DNA from: Mycolicibacterium gadium
GTDB lineage: Bacteria > Actinomycetota > Actinomycetes > Mycobacteriales > Mycobacteriaceae
Reading direction: 5' to 3'
NCBI RefSeq assembly: GCF_010728925.1
Contig: NZ_AP022608.1
Span: forward strand, 2,542,001-2,606,000
Length of the DNA stretch: 64,000 bases
The translations under genes were made by a program, and so were the position numbers. Below the pieces are notes generated by a model, which was given only the letters and a program-made list of their open reading frames with translations, was not told the DNA's origin and did no database searches. Numbering within the stretch: the first letter of the stretch is position 1; the number at the start of each line of letters is the position of its first letter. Below are positions 42,223-49,681 of the stretch, piece after piece.

Positions 42223-42981
42223 AGACTTCGCGAGCAACCGGGACACGTGCATCTGCGAGATGCCTACTCGTTCGGCGATCTGGGTCTGCGTGAGCGATTC
42301 GAAAAAGCGCAGCAGCAGAACCGTTCGTTCTCGCTCGGGCAACGCTGCGAGCAAGGGCCGCAACGCTTCCCGGTTCTCGATCTGGTCTAGTCCCAGGTCG
42401 ACGTCGCCGATCGTGTCGGCGATCGCGGGCGCGTCCTCGTTACCTCCACCGCCGCTGTCGATGGACAGCGTGTTGTAGGAGCTGCCTGCGACCAGACCCT
42501 CGACGACCTCGTCGCGGTCCATCTCCAGTTCGATCGCCAGTTCCGAGGCGGTGGGTGCGCGGCCGAGTCGCTGAGACAGTTCAGCGGTGGCGGCGCCCAG
42601 CCGCAGGTGCAGCTCCTTGAGCCGCCGGGGCACCTTGACCGACCAGCTGTTGTCCCGGAAGTGTCGCCGGACCTCGCCCATGATCGTCGGCACCGCGAAC
42701 GACACGAAGTCCGATCCGGCGTTCACGTCGAAGCGGATCACCGCGTTCACCAGACCGACACGGGCGACCTGGACGAGATCGTCGCGGGACTCGCCGCGCC
42801 CATCGAACCGACGGGCGATGTGGTCGGCCAATGGCAGGCAGCGTTCGACGATGCGGTCTCGCTGTCGCTGGAAGGCCGCGCTGTCTTCGGGTACGCCCTC
42901 GAGCTCGCGAAACATGTCCGCGACATCCGCGTACTCAGAGTTCGATCGCGATGACGAACCCTGTGACGTCGAAGGGCTCAC
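42193..42981 (-). CDS. sigF: RNA polymerase sigma factor SigF
   Basis: Group 3 stress sigma factor of 262 residues. Region 2 is about 45-110 (DDLVQVARVGLVNAVIRFD, SFAVPTIMGEVRRHFRD). Region 3 follows (VPRRLKELHLRLG, LGRAPTASELA), then region 4 (PERERTVLLLRFFESLTQTQIAERVGIS reading as a helix-turn-helix, SRLLAKSLARLR). It recognises promoters near GTTT-N15-17-GGGTA(T/C), several of which occur in this window. GTG 42981 overlaps the rsbW stop (GTGA). Pigmentation, oxidative-stress and stationary-phase genes are known targets in rapid growers. Confidence 0.96.
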   Translation of the reverse strand: MSPSTSQGSSSRSNSEYADVADMFRELEGVPEDSAAFQRQRDRIVERCLPLADHIARRFDGRGESRDDLVQVARVGLVNAVIRFDVNAGSDFVSFAVPTIMGEVRRHFRDNSWSVKVPRRLKELHLRLGAATAELSQRLGRAPTASELAIELEMDRDEVVEGLVAGSSYNTLSIDSGGGGNEDAPAIADTIGDVDLGLDQIENREALRPLLAALPERERTVLLLRFFESLTQTQIAERVGISQMHVSRLLAKSLARLRDQLQ

Positions 42982-43412
42982 TGCAACGAGCTCGCTCGCC
43001 TTGTCGTCATCGAGATCCCGAAGACCTGTCCTTCCTCAGGGCCCTGCCCGTCCTGGAAAGTCTGTACGTCGTCGGTCAGCGAGCTCAGCACGTGCCAGCT
43101 GAAGCTGCCGGGGGCCAGAATGTCGGGACTCTTGCATGGCGCCGACGCGTGGATGACGACCGCATCTTCGCGCGGATCGACGACGAGCAGCAGTGTGGAA
43201 TCGGGTACGGCGCAGCGAATGAGGCGCGTACACGCTTCGTCGACCGCCAACCGCAGATCGGCGACGGAGTCGAAGTCCAGATCCTCGTATGTGGCGACCG
43301 CCGCCACGAGCGTGCGCAGCACTGCAAGGTTTTCCAGAGTGGCGGCGACCCGAAGCTCGACCGACCCGGCGTTCCGTAGATGCCCGTTCTTCGTGTTGGC
43401 AACGTCGGCCAT
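42978..43412 (-). CDS. rsbW: Anti-sigma factor RsbW (UsfX)
   Basis: A 144-residue GHKL-type anti-sigma factor that sequesters SigF. It has the ELRVAATLENLAVLRTLVAAV start and the ATP-site helix ADLRLAVDEACTRLIR. The distal SPDILAPGSFSWHVLSSL replaces typical G-boxes, as in other mycobacterial UsfX proteins. ATG 43412 follows GGGAGGT; the longer frame lacks support. A SigF promoter lies 29 bases upstream, giving autoregulation of rsbW-sigF. Confidence 0.92.
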   Translation of the reverse strand: MADVANTKNGHLRNAGSVELRVAATLENLAVLRTLVAAVATYEDLDFDSVADLRLAVDEACTRLIRCAVPDSTLLLVVDPREDAVVIHASAPCKSPDILAPGSFSWHVLSSLTDDVQTFQDGQGPEEGQVFGISMTTRRASSLQ

Positions 43413-43440
43413 TTGACCTCCCGGCAATATCGAAGCGAGG

Positions 43441-43467
43441 TTACCCCAGGTCCGCTCCCGGCTAACC
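43441..43467 (-). promoter_or_regulatory. SigF-dependent promoter of rsbW-sigF
   Basis: On the minus strand GGTTA (43467-43463) and GGGTAA (43446-43441) are separated by 16 bases, matching the mycobacterial SigF consensus. It lies 29 bases before the rsbW ATG and explains autoregulation, known for sigF in other mycobacteria. Confidence 0.75.
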
Positions 43468-43498
43468 ACGGGCGTTCCCGCGAGCAGTCGCTACCAAA

Positions 43499-43524
43499 GT
43501 GTGGAGCGCGTTCGAGCCGGGTAA
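43499..43524 (+). promoter_or_regulatory. Divergent SigF-like promoter
   Basis: GTGT (43499-43502), 16 bases, then GGGTAA (43519-43524): one mismatch to GTTT-N16-GGGTAA. It faces away from rsbW and ends 9 bases before the ATG of the small membrane protein gene. Confidence 0.5.
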
Positions 43525-43533
43525 ACCCCGGTC

Positions 43534-43701
43534 ATGAAGCACATTGGGTCGCGCAGCCGACTCGACGACGCAGACCAGGGAGGCACCCGGGGACTGCGTC
43601 GAGTGATCGTGACTGCCGGACTGGTCCTGTTGGCATTGATCTTGATCTTGGTGGCGATATATGCCGGGGCGTTCCTCATCCTCGCGCCGATGATGCAGTG
43701 A
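43534..43701 (+). CDS. Small single-helix membrane protein
   Basis: A 55-residue frame from ATG 43534. Residues 1-24 are charged (MKHIGSRSRLDDADQGG, RGLRR), 25-52 form one strongly hydrophobic helix (VLLALILILVAIYAGAFLIL) and the end is APMMQ. I recognise no family. It lies directly behind a SigF-like promoter divergent from rsbW. That and the clean hydrophobic helix argue that it is real, perhaps an envelope stress protein. Confidence 0.6.
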   Translation: MKHIGSRSRLDDADQGGTRGLRRVIVTAGLVLLALILILVAIYAGAFLILAPMMQ

Positions 43702-43782
43702 TGCCGCAGATGAGCTCGTCCAGCGTGGTGCGTGATTCGGCATGGTCCACGTTCCTTACCCTCACGTGGTCGTCACCCAAAC

Positions 43783-44799
43783 ATGCGGCTGCGTCGTAGC
43801 GAACTCCGTGGTCCCGGACTGCGCCGCGTCCGGCGCGGCCGCGGGTTCTCCTATTACGACGCCGACGGTGCGTCGATCACCGATGCCACGACGCTCGATC
43901 GCATCAACGGGCTGGTGATCCCACCGGCCTGGAAGAAGGTGTGGATCTGCCCTCATCCCAACGGTCACATCCAGGCGGTGGGAACAGACGCCGCCGGCCG
44001 ACGCCAGTACCTCTACCACCAGAAGTGGCAGCAGGACCGGAACGAGGAGAAATTCGACCGGGCCCTGGACATGTCGGCGGCACTACCAGACATGCGGCGC
44101 CAGATCGCGTCGGACTTGCGCGGCCGGGGGCTCGCCCGCGACCGGGTGATCGCTCTGGCGCTGCAACTGCTCGACCTGGGCTACTTCCGCTCGGGGTCAG
44201 AACAGTACGTCGAGGAGAACAACTCCTTCGGCCTTGCGACGTTGCGCTGTGAACACGTGACGCTGCAGAGCGACGCGGTTGAGTTCGACTATCCGGCCAA
44301 AAGCGGGGTTCGCCGCACCCTGCTGATCGAGGACCGTGAGGTCGTCAGATCGGTGCGCGCATTGATGCGCAGACCGCATCGCGGCGAGCGGTTACTGGTG
44401 TGCCGCAACGGTTCCGGGTGGACCGACCTGCACGCCGACGATCTCAACAGCCGGTTCAAGGAACTCGTCGGCGACGAGTACACGGTCAAGGATCTACGCA
44501 CATGGCACGGCACGGTGCTGGCGGCGGCGGCATTCGTCGACGCCGATCCGCCGGAGAACAAGTCCGTGATCAAGCGCGTCGAATCGGCGGTCATGAAAGA
44601 GGTCGCCGAGGAACTCGGCAATACCCCCGCCGTGGCGCGCCGCTCATACGTGGATCCCCGCGTCGTCGAGGGGTATGAATCCGGTCTGACTATCGCGGCC
44701 GCCGCCAAGCGCGCCGCGAGGACCCGAGCCCCAGCCAAGCGGCAAGAGCTTCTGGACCACAGCACCGCACGTCTGATCCGCAAGGTCGCAAAGAGCTAG
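43783..44799 (+). CDS. DNA topoisomerase IB
   Basis: Poxvirus-type topoisomerase of 338 residues that relaxes supercoils through a 3'-phosphotyrosyl link. Probable catalytic residues are R136 (GYFRSGSE), K173 (PAKSG), R239 (DLRTWHGT) and nucleophile Y289 (RRSYVDPR). Asn280 in ELGNTPAV occupies the poxvirus catalytic-His position (GHTP). ATG 43783 is chosen; ATG 43732 upstream adds unlikely residues. Such enzymes are patchy in mycobacteria, present in M. smegmatis. It belongs to the accessory segment beside sigF. Confidence 0.9.
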   Translation: MRLRRSELRGPGLRRVRRGRGFSYYDADGASITDATTLDRINGLVIPPAWKKVWICPHPNGHIQAVGTDAAGRRQYLYHQKWQQDRNEEKFDRALDMSAALPDMRRQIASDLRGRGLARDRVIALALQLLDLGYFRSGSEQYVEENNSFGLATLRCEHVTLQSDAVEFDYPAKSGVRRTLLIEDREVVRSVRALMRRPHRGERLLVCRNGSGWTDLHADDLNSRFKELVGDEYTVKDLRTWHGTVLAAAAFVDADPPENKSVIKRVESAVMKEVAEELGNTPAVARRSYVDPRVVEGYESGLTIAAAAKRAARTRAPAKRQELLDHSTARLIRKVAKS

Positions 44800-44839
44800 C
44801 GCCGAGGCCGTACGAGACGAAAAACTCAAGCACCAAAAC

Positions 44840-44863
44840 GTTTTCGGATCCGCGACGGGGTAT
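44840..44863 (+). promoter_or_regulatory. SigF-like promoter of the small acidic gene
   Basis: GTTT (44840-44843) and GGGTAT (44858-44863) with a 14-base spacer, one shorter than usual. It ends 11 bases before the ATG at 44875. Confidence 0.45.
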
Positions 44864-44874
44864 CCTCGAGCATC

Positions 44875-45072
44875 ATGCGCGACGATCAAGACCTCCCCTA
44901 CGACATTCCCGACGCCGACGCTGCCGACCAACAACGGCCGGTGAGCGAACCGGGTCTGGATGAAGAAGCAGCTGCCGAGCCCCCCGGCGAGTTGCCCCTC
45001 GAGGCCGCCGCCGCCGACTGGCAGGAACAGCTGGAAACAGTTGACATCGACCCCGACGACGATCGCGTTTAG
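44875..45072 (+). CDS. Small acidic protein of unknown function
   Basis: A 65-residue protein with very high Asp/Glu content (DDQDLPYDIPDADAADQQ at the start, ETVDIDPDDDRV at the end) and no Cys; it is probably largely disordered. I do not recognise a family. A SigF-like promoter ends 11 bases upstream, so it may be a stress protein with an almost leaderless transcript. It lies between topoisomerase IB and CsbD. Confidence 0.6.
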   Translation: MRDDQDLPYDIPDADAADQQRPVSEPGLDEEAAAEPPGELPLEAAAADWQEQLETVDIDPDDDRV

Positions 45073-45091
45073 CGTCCACAGCCCCGGGTAA
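45067..45091 (+). promoter_or_regulatory. SigF promoter of the CsbD gene
   Basis: GTTT (45067-45070), a 15-base spacer and GGGTAA (45086-45091): an exact SigF match. It begins inside the stop region of the acidic gene and would give csbD a 5' leader of about 80 bases. Confidence 0.7.
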
Positions 45092-45175
45092 CCCTTGAAT
45101 CGCGGGGCGATCCCTGCGGCCCCACGCTCAAGAAGTGGGCTGGACCAATTCCACTAGCTAGCGGGAAGGCAACAT

Positions 45176-45412
45176 ATGACTGAGAAGAACAGTGGCCCTG
45201 AAGAAGGCATCAAGGGTGCCGTTGAGGACGTCAAGGGCAAGACGAAGGAAGCCGTCGGCACGGTGACCGGCCGCGACGACATGGTCCGCGAAGGCAAGGC
45301 CCAGCAGGACAAGGCCGACGCTCAGCAGGACGCCGCCAAGAAGGAAGCGGAGGCCGAAGCCGCGCGCGGAGGAGCCAAGGCGGCCGAGGAGCGGCAAAAG
45401 TCCGAGCAGTAG
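45176..45412 (+). CDS. CsbD-family general stress protein
   Basis: A 78-residue, highly charged, helix-forming protein of the CsbD family: GIKGAVEDVKGKTKEAVGTV and TGRDDMVREGKAQQDKADAQ are the two family segments. Such proteins are among the most induced by general stress sigma factors; the molecular role is unknown. GGGAAGG precedes ATG 45176, and an exact SigF promoter lies upstream. A hairpin terminator follows. Confidence 0.88.
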   Translation: MTEKNSGPEEGIKGAVEDVKGKTKEAVGTVTGRDDMVREGKAQQDKADAQQDAAKKEAEAEAARGGAKAAEERQKSEQ

Positions 45413-45432
45413 CCAGTAGTAAGACCTGAGCT

Positions 45433-45467
45433 AGCGGGCCCAGTCGGAGACATCCGGCTGGGCCGCT
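45433..45467. terminator. Hairpin terminator between CsbD and UsfY genes
   Basis: GCGGGCCCAGTCGG pairs with CCGGCTGGGCCGC around AGACAT with one bulge. The stem separates two convergent genes. Confidence 0.75.
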
Positions 45468-45475
45468 TGCTTACG

Positions 45476-45784
45476 TTAACTACTCGGCCGCTGCCGCAGG
45501 GCATCGGGATGCTCTGCGTACCAACGGTCTTCGATTCGCCGCACCCTCAGGTGCTCGATCATCAGCCATCCGCCACCGGCGACGAATCCGACGCCGGCCA
45601 GAGAAGCCAGCATCAGTCCGACGTCATGATGCTTGGTGGCGAATGCCGCCAGGCATGAGACGAACAGCACCAGGGCCACTCCTATCAGGATGAGCCCCGG
45701 CATGATTTTGTTGTCTTTCATTGATTCCCCGGCATGCGGACGGGTAGTTCGCGCATGGTCGACGGGGTCCTTCGGGCCTTTCAT
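45476..45784 (-). CDS. usfY: UsfY-family membrane protein
   Basis: A 102-residue protein similar to Rv3288c (UsfY, beside rsbW-sigF in M. tuberculosis). The conserved start DPVDHARTTRPHAGESMKD is followed by two membrane helices (about 28-48 and 56-75) and the conserved end EDRWYAEHPDALRQR. Function unknown. ATG 45784 follows GAGAGGAGTACCG. I could not find a correctly spaced SigF promoter upstream. Confidence 0.8.
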   Translation of the reverse strand: MKGPKDPVDHARTTRPHAGESMKDNKIMPGLILIGVALVLFVSCLAAFATKHHDVGLMLASLAGVGFVAGGGWLMIEHLRVRRIEDRWYAEHPDALRQRPSS

Positions 45785-45874
45785 CGGTACTCCTCTCTAG
45801 GCATACCTGTGGCCGCCCTAAACGGGCTGATTCAACGGTAGAACTACCCGACTGCGCTGTGGGAGAAACGAACA

Positions 45875-46492
45875 TCACCGGTAGGACGGGTATTGCCGTT
45901 CGCTCAGCAAGCTCGCCAAATGAGCAGCGTTACGGGCCGCCGCCGCCGTGGCCGAAGCGATCGCCTCCGGCACTTCGTCGAGGTCGTTGTAGTCCTTGGA
46001 CTGCATGGCCTCACCGTTCCAATACGTCGAACACTGCGCGGGAATCGAGTATCCGACGTCGTTGAGCCCCTGGAAGCAATCGGCGATGACCTTGTGCGCG
46101 CCGTCTTCGTTGCCGACGACCGCGACCACCGCCACCTTGCCGACCATGAGCGGCCGGTCGGCGTCGTCGGTGTTGGACAGTTCGGCGTCCAGGCGTTCCA
46201 GTACCCGTTGCGTGACACTCGACGGATTGCCCAGCCACACCGGGGTGGCGAGCACCAGAATGTCGGATCTCAACACCTTTTCGCGAATCTTCGGCCACTC
46301 GTCACCGTCACCCATATCGGCCTCGACACCGGGCGAGATCGCGAAATCGACACAGCGCACAACTTCGGTCTTCACGCCTTGCTCGCGCAGCTGTTCGCAG
46401 ACATGCTCGGCCATCAACTGGCTACTGGATGGTGCCGGGCTGGGCTTGAGGCTGCATACGAGTGCAAGCGCCGTCAGTGGCTGATCGGTCAT
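45875..46492 (-). CDS. Flavodoxin-family NAD(P)H-dependent FMN reductase
   Basis: A 205-residue flavoprotein. The N-terminus ALALVCSLKPSPAPSSSQLM is the FMN-phosphate loop, LVLATPVWLGNPSSVTQRVLE the second loop, and VVAVVGNEDGAHKVIADCFQG the third. It probably reduces quinones or nitro compounds. ATG 46492 overlaps the stop of the upstream membrane gene (ATGA); longer frames run into that gene. The two form an operon with a SigF-like promoter at 46903-46928. Confidence 0.87.
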   Translation of the reverse strand: MTDQPLTALALVCSLKPSPAPSSSQLMAEHVCEQLREQGVKTEVVRCVDFAISPGVEADMGDGDEWPKIREKVLRSDILVLATPVWLGNPSSVTQRVLERLDAELSNTDDADRPLMVGKVAVVAVVGNEDGAHKVIADCFQGLNDVGYSIPAQCSTYWNGEAMQSKDYNDLDEVPEAIASATAAAARNAAHLASLLSERQYPSYR

Positions 46493-46860
46493 CCGGCGAA
46501 CACCGCAGATCCGGCCAGCGGCGACGTGCTCATCATCAGCACCAGCAGCATCATCGTCAGCAGGAACCAGCCGACACCCTGCCATGCCCACCACGTTTCC
46601 TGCCTGCGCCATGTCTGGTACGTGCGGAAGAAGGCGCGCAGCCCGCCGATCAGCAGGATGACGGGCGCCCCGAGGGCGAGCAGGGTGCGCTGGGGTACGC
46701 CGCAAGCAACCGTGTCCGCCGTCGCGCCGGTGCACGTACTCACCCAGACGGCGGCGGTGAACAGGAACGCGATGCCTGCCACCGCGAAAGCCGCGCCGAA
46801 ACGCACAGCCTCACGCACGGTGGCGTCGCCTTGTCGCACACGCTCAGGGCTTTGGTACAC
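46489..46860 (-). CDS. Three-helix membrane protein of unknown function
   Basis: A 123-residue protein with hydrophobic helices at about 22-42 (FGAAFAVAGIAFLFTAAVWV), 60-77 (LLALGAPVILLIGGLRAFF) and 95-112 (GWFLLTMMLLVLMM), and an Arg-rich loop with TWRRQETWWAWQ. Two Cys lie in the first outside loop (STCTGATADTVACG). No family recognised. Start GTG 46860. It is coupled to the flavodoxin gene by ATGA. Confidence 0.72.
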   Translation of the reverse strand: MYQSPERVRQGDATVREAVRFGAAFAVAGIAFLFTAAVWVSTCTGATADTVACGVPQRTLLALGAPVILLIGGLRAFFRTYQTWRRQETWWAWQGVGWFLLTMMLLVLMMSTSPLAGSAVFAG

Positions 46861-46902
46861 GGCTGGACTCTCCCGAAAGTCACCGATGGGAACGGGTAGA
46901 AG

Positions 46903-46928
46903 ATTCCCTGCGCGTTGGACTGGTAAAC
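46903..46928 (-). promoter_or_regulatory. SigF-like promoter of the membrane-flavodoxin operon
   Basis: On the minus strand GTTT (46928-46925), a 16-base spacer, then GGGAAT (46908-46903): one base from GGGTAT. It starts just after the PAS-ANTAR stop codon and would leave a leader of about 40 bases. Confidence 0.45.
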
Positions 46929-46929
46929 C

Positions 46930-47610
46930 CTAGGTCGAGATGCGCTGATGCGCGGTGAGCAGCAGGCGGTCGTACGCGCTGCGGGGCGGCAGTGCCTCGT
47001 CGTACCGCAACTCCAGGAAATCTCTGGTGATCTGTTCGGCCAGCGCCCGCAGTGTGGTATTGGTCTCCTGCGAGCGCCACTTGAGCAGCTCGAACGCCGA
47101 GTCGGCGCTGATCCGGTAGACCACCATCAGCATGCCTTTTGCCTGCTCGATGCCGCCTCTGGTCTCCGCGATCTCCGCGACCGCCTCGCTGAGGATCCGG
47201 TCGTGACGTTGTTGCATGGAGGGTGTCACGTCGACATAGAAGCCGTGCGTCCCCACCACCGACCCGGCGTCGTCGAACAGCTGGTTACCCACCACGACGA
47301 CGTGGTGAATCTCCCCGTGGGTGTCGATGATGCGGTGCCGGGTGGAGAAGGCGCCCGACGTCCGGCGGATCTCGTCCAACGTCGCGGCAACTTGACCGTA
47401 GTCGTCGGGGTGCTTGTGCGAGAGCACCAGATCGGTGGTCGGTTGCACGTCGCCCGGCTCGTAGCCGTGCATCCGCTGAACCTGGGGTGACCACTCCCAG
47501 CGTTCGTCGGCGAAGAAGAACTTGAAAGAACCCACACGCTGCGGATCGCCGCCGGCCAGCGCGTGCTCGATGGGCGTCTGCCCCCCGAGTTCGGCCAGCT
47601 CATCGGTCAT
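46930..47610 (-). CDS. PAS-ANTAR antitermination-type regulator
   Basis: A 226-residue sensor. The PAS fold (about 28-130) has WEWSPQVQRMHGYEPGDV and HPDDYGQVAATLDEIRR. The C-terminal ANTAR domain (about 150-207) has IEQAKGMLMVVYRISADSAFELLKWRSQ, the RNA-binding three-helix motif. Such proteins bind paired hexaloop hairpins to prevent termination; the ligand and RNA targets are unknown. ATG 47610 has TAATCT 6 bases upstream, indicating a leaderless transcript. Confidence 0.9.
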   Translation of the reverse strand: MTDELAELGGQTPIEHALAGGDPQRVGSFKFFFADERWEWSPQVQRMHGYEPGDVQPTTDLVLSHKHPDDYGQVAATLDEIRRTSGAFSTRHRIIDTHGEIHHVVVVGNQLFDDAGSVVGTHGFYVDVTPSMQQRHDRILSEAVAEIAETRGGIEQAKGMLMVVYRISADSAFELLKWRSQETNTTLRALAEQITRDFLELRYDEALPPRSAYDRLLLTAHQRIST

Positions 47611-47731
47611 ATTTGCAGATTATCGCGGGATTCTGCGAGTGCGTATTGTGGCTGGTACGACCATTCGTATATCGGACAGTGTGCGGCGTGGCTGGGAATC
47701 GATGTCGCCGCACGCCTCTACCATTCGCCGC

Positions 47732-48292
47732 GTGGCGCTGAAGTGGCAATTGCTCGCCGCGGGCTGCCTCGGCGCGGTCGTCTGGATGCTGGGCATGACG
47801 CCGGCGTGGAGCTTGGTGGTTGCCGCGGCGGCTCCGTTGGTCATCGGCGCGGCGCCGCACTTCATCCGCGGCGCAATCCACGGCATCAGTACCCCCCATC
47901 GCCGCGAGGATGTGGCCGCGGCGATGTCGGGCACTGAGTTCGAGGACTACGTTGCACGGATCGCGCGGTCCAGCGGGGCACCGGTGATCATGACGTCGAC
48001 CACCGGCGACTGGGGCGTCGACATCATCGTCGGCAGGCGTCCCAATCGCGTTGCCATTCAATGCAAACGACAGGCGCGACCCGTCGGCGCGGGCGCCATC
48101 CAGGAGGTCGTTGCGGGTGCGCCGATGCACGACTGCGCCAATACCATGGTGGTCACGAACCATGAATTCACCCCTGCCGCACGCAAACTGGCGGAGCTGC
48201 ACGGTTGCGAACTGGTCGGCGGCTCCGATCTGCCCCGCCTGCGGGCGATCATCAAACGCCTGACAGCGCCCACCACACCGACCGAGGTTTAG
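47732..48292 (+). CDS. Membrane-anchored Mrr-like restriction endonuclease-fold protein
   Basis: A 186-residue protein from GTG 47732. Residues 5-45 form one or two hydrophobic helices (LLAAGCLGAVVWMLGM, SLVVAAAAPLVIGAAP). The C-terminal part is a PD-(D/E)xK nuclease domain with E69 (GTEFEDYV), D97 (TGDWGVDIIV), Q110 and K112 (VAIQCKRQ), as in Mrr_cat. It probably acts on DNA at the inner face of the membrane; no methylase or helicase partner is adjacent. TACCAT lies 7 bases before the GTG. Its stop overlaps the lat stop by 3 bases. Confidence 0.85.
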   Translation: MALKWQLLAAGCLGAVVWMLGMTPAWSLVVAAAAPLVIGAAPHFIRGAIHGISTPHRREDVAAAMSGTEFEDYVARIARSSGAPVIMTSTTGDWGVDIIVGRRPNRVAIQCKRQARPVGAGAIQEVVAGAPMHDCANTMVVTNHEFTPAARKLAELHGCELVGGSDLPRLRAIIKRLTAPTTPTEV

Positions 48293-49629
48293 CGCAGCGC
48301 GTCCCGCGCCGCGTCGACGGCGGCATCGATCTCTGGGCGCGATACCGTCAGCGCGGGCCGGAACCTCACGCTGTCCGGTCCGCTGGCGAGCATGATCACG
48401 CCGCGGTCCCACAGCTTGGCGATCAGCTCATCGCGCTGTGCCGCACTGGGCAGGCTGAACGCGCACATCAGGCCGCGCCCTCGCACATCGAACACCTGCT
48501 CCGGGAACTCCACCGCAAGCTCAGCGAGCCGGTCGAGCAGGTATCGACCCGCATGGGCGGCCCGGATCATCAGCTGGTCGGACTCGACGACCTCCAGGAT
48601 GCGCCGACAACGCACCATGTCGACGAGGTTGCCGCCCCACGTCGAGTTGATGCGGGAGCTGACGGCGAACACGTTGTCGGGCACCTCGTCGACCCGGCCG
48701 CCGGCCATGACGCCACAGACCTGGGTCTTCTTGCCGAATGCGACCACATCGGGCGCAACACCCAATTGCTGGTACGCCCAAGGGGTTCCGGTCATTCCGC
48801 AGCCGGTCTGCACCTCGTCGAAGATCAACAAAGCGTCGAATTCGTCGCACAGGTCACGCATCGCTGCGAAGAACTGCGGCCGGAAGTGGCGGTCGCCGCC
48901 CTCACCCTGGATGGGCTCGGCGATGAAGCACGCGATGTCGTGCGGGTCGGCTTCGAACGCCGCACGGGCCTGACGGAGCGACTCGGCTTCCACCGCATCC
49001 ATATCGGCGCCGGGCCTCAGGTACGGCGCGTCGATGCGCGGCCAATCGAACTTCGGGAACCGGGCGACCTTGTTGGGGTCGGTGTTGGTCAACGAGAGCG
49101 TGTAGCCGCTGCGGCCGTGGAAGGCGCCGCGCAGATGCAGCACCTTGGTACCGAGGGCGGGGTCGATCCCATTCGCCTCGTTGTGCCTGCTCTTCCAATC
49201 GAACGCGACCTTCAACGCGTTCTCGACGGCCAGCGCTCCCCCGTCGACGAAGAACAGGTGAGGCAACGCCGGGTCACCGAGCACGCGCGCGAAGGTCGAC
49301 ACGAAACGCGCCATCGGCACCGAGTAGATGTCGGAGTTACTGGGTTTGTTGACCGCGGCCTGGGCGAGTTCGGCGCGGAAGTCCTCGTCATCCGCGAGCG
49401 CCGGATGGTTCATCCCGAGGGCCGACGACGCGAAGAACGTGAACATGTCGAGGTAGCGCTTGCCGGTGCGCGCGTCGACCAGGTACGAGCCCGATGAGCG
49501 GTCGACGTCGAGAACGAGGTCCATACCGTCGGCCAGGATGCTGCGGGCCAGCACGTCATGAACGTCGGCCGGACGGACCACCGAGGCCGCGGAGACTTCT
49601 TGGGCAGATTGCGTCAGAACAGCGGTCAT
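48289..49629 (-). CDS. lat: L-lysine 6-transaminase Lat
   Basis: PLP enzyme of 446 residues that moves the epsilon-amino group of lysine to 2-oxoglutarate, giving 2-aminoadipate semialdehyde/piperideine-6-carboxylate. It has LLIFDEVQTGCGMTGTPW, the PLP lysine in VAFGKKTQVCG and the substrate region HLRGAFHGRSGYTLSLTNT. ATG 49629 is preceded by TAATAT 6 bases upstream, the leaderless pattern. In M. tuberculosis (Rv3290c) it is strongly induced in starvation under LrpA control; lrpA lies just upstream here. Confidence 0.96.
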   Translation of the reverse strand: MTAVLTQSAQEVSAASVVRPADVHDVLARSILADGMDLVLDVDRSSGSYLVDARTGKRYLDMFTFFASSALGMNHPALADDEDFRAELAQAAVNKPSNSDIYSVPMARFVSTFARVLGDPALPHLFFVDGGALAVENALKVAFDWKSRHNEANGIDPALGTKVLHLRGAFHGRSGYTLSLTNTDPNKVARFPKFDWPRIDAPYLRPGADMDAVEAESLRQARAAFEADPHDIACFIAEPIQGEGGDRHFRPQFFAAMRDLCDEFDALLIFDEVQTGCGMTGTPWAYQQLGVAPDVVAFGKKTQVCGVMAGGRVDEVPDNVFAVSSRINSTWGGNLVDMVRCRRILEVVESDQLMIRAAHAGRYLLDRLAELAVEFPEQVFDVRGRGLMCAFSLPSAAQRDELIAKLWDRGVIMLASGPDSVRFRPALTVSRPEIDAAVDAARDALR

Positions 49630-49681
49630 GAGCCGATATTAGCAGAAATTTTACGGCGAACTGACTATCTGACAGGAAGGC

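Noticed and set aside
45785..45874. SigF promoter upstream of usfY (GTTT then AGGTAT)
   Set aside because: The spacer is only about 12 bases and the -10 has a mismatch, outside the SigF range used for the other sites.
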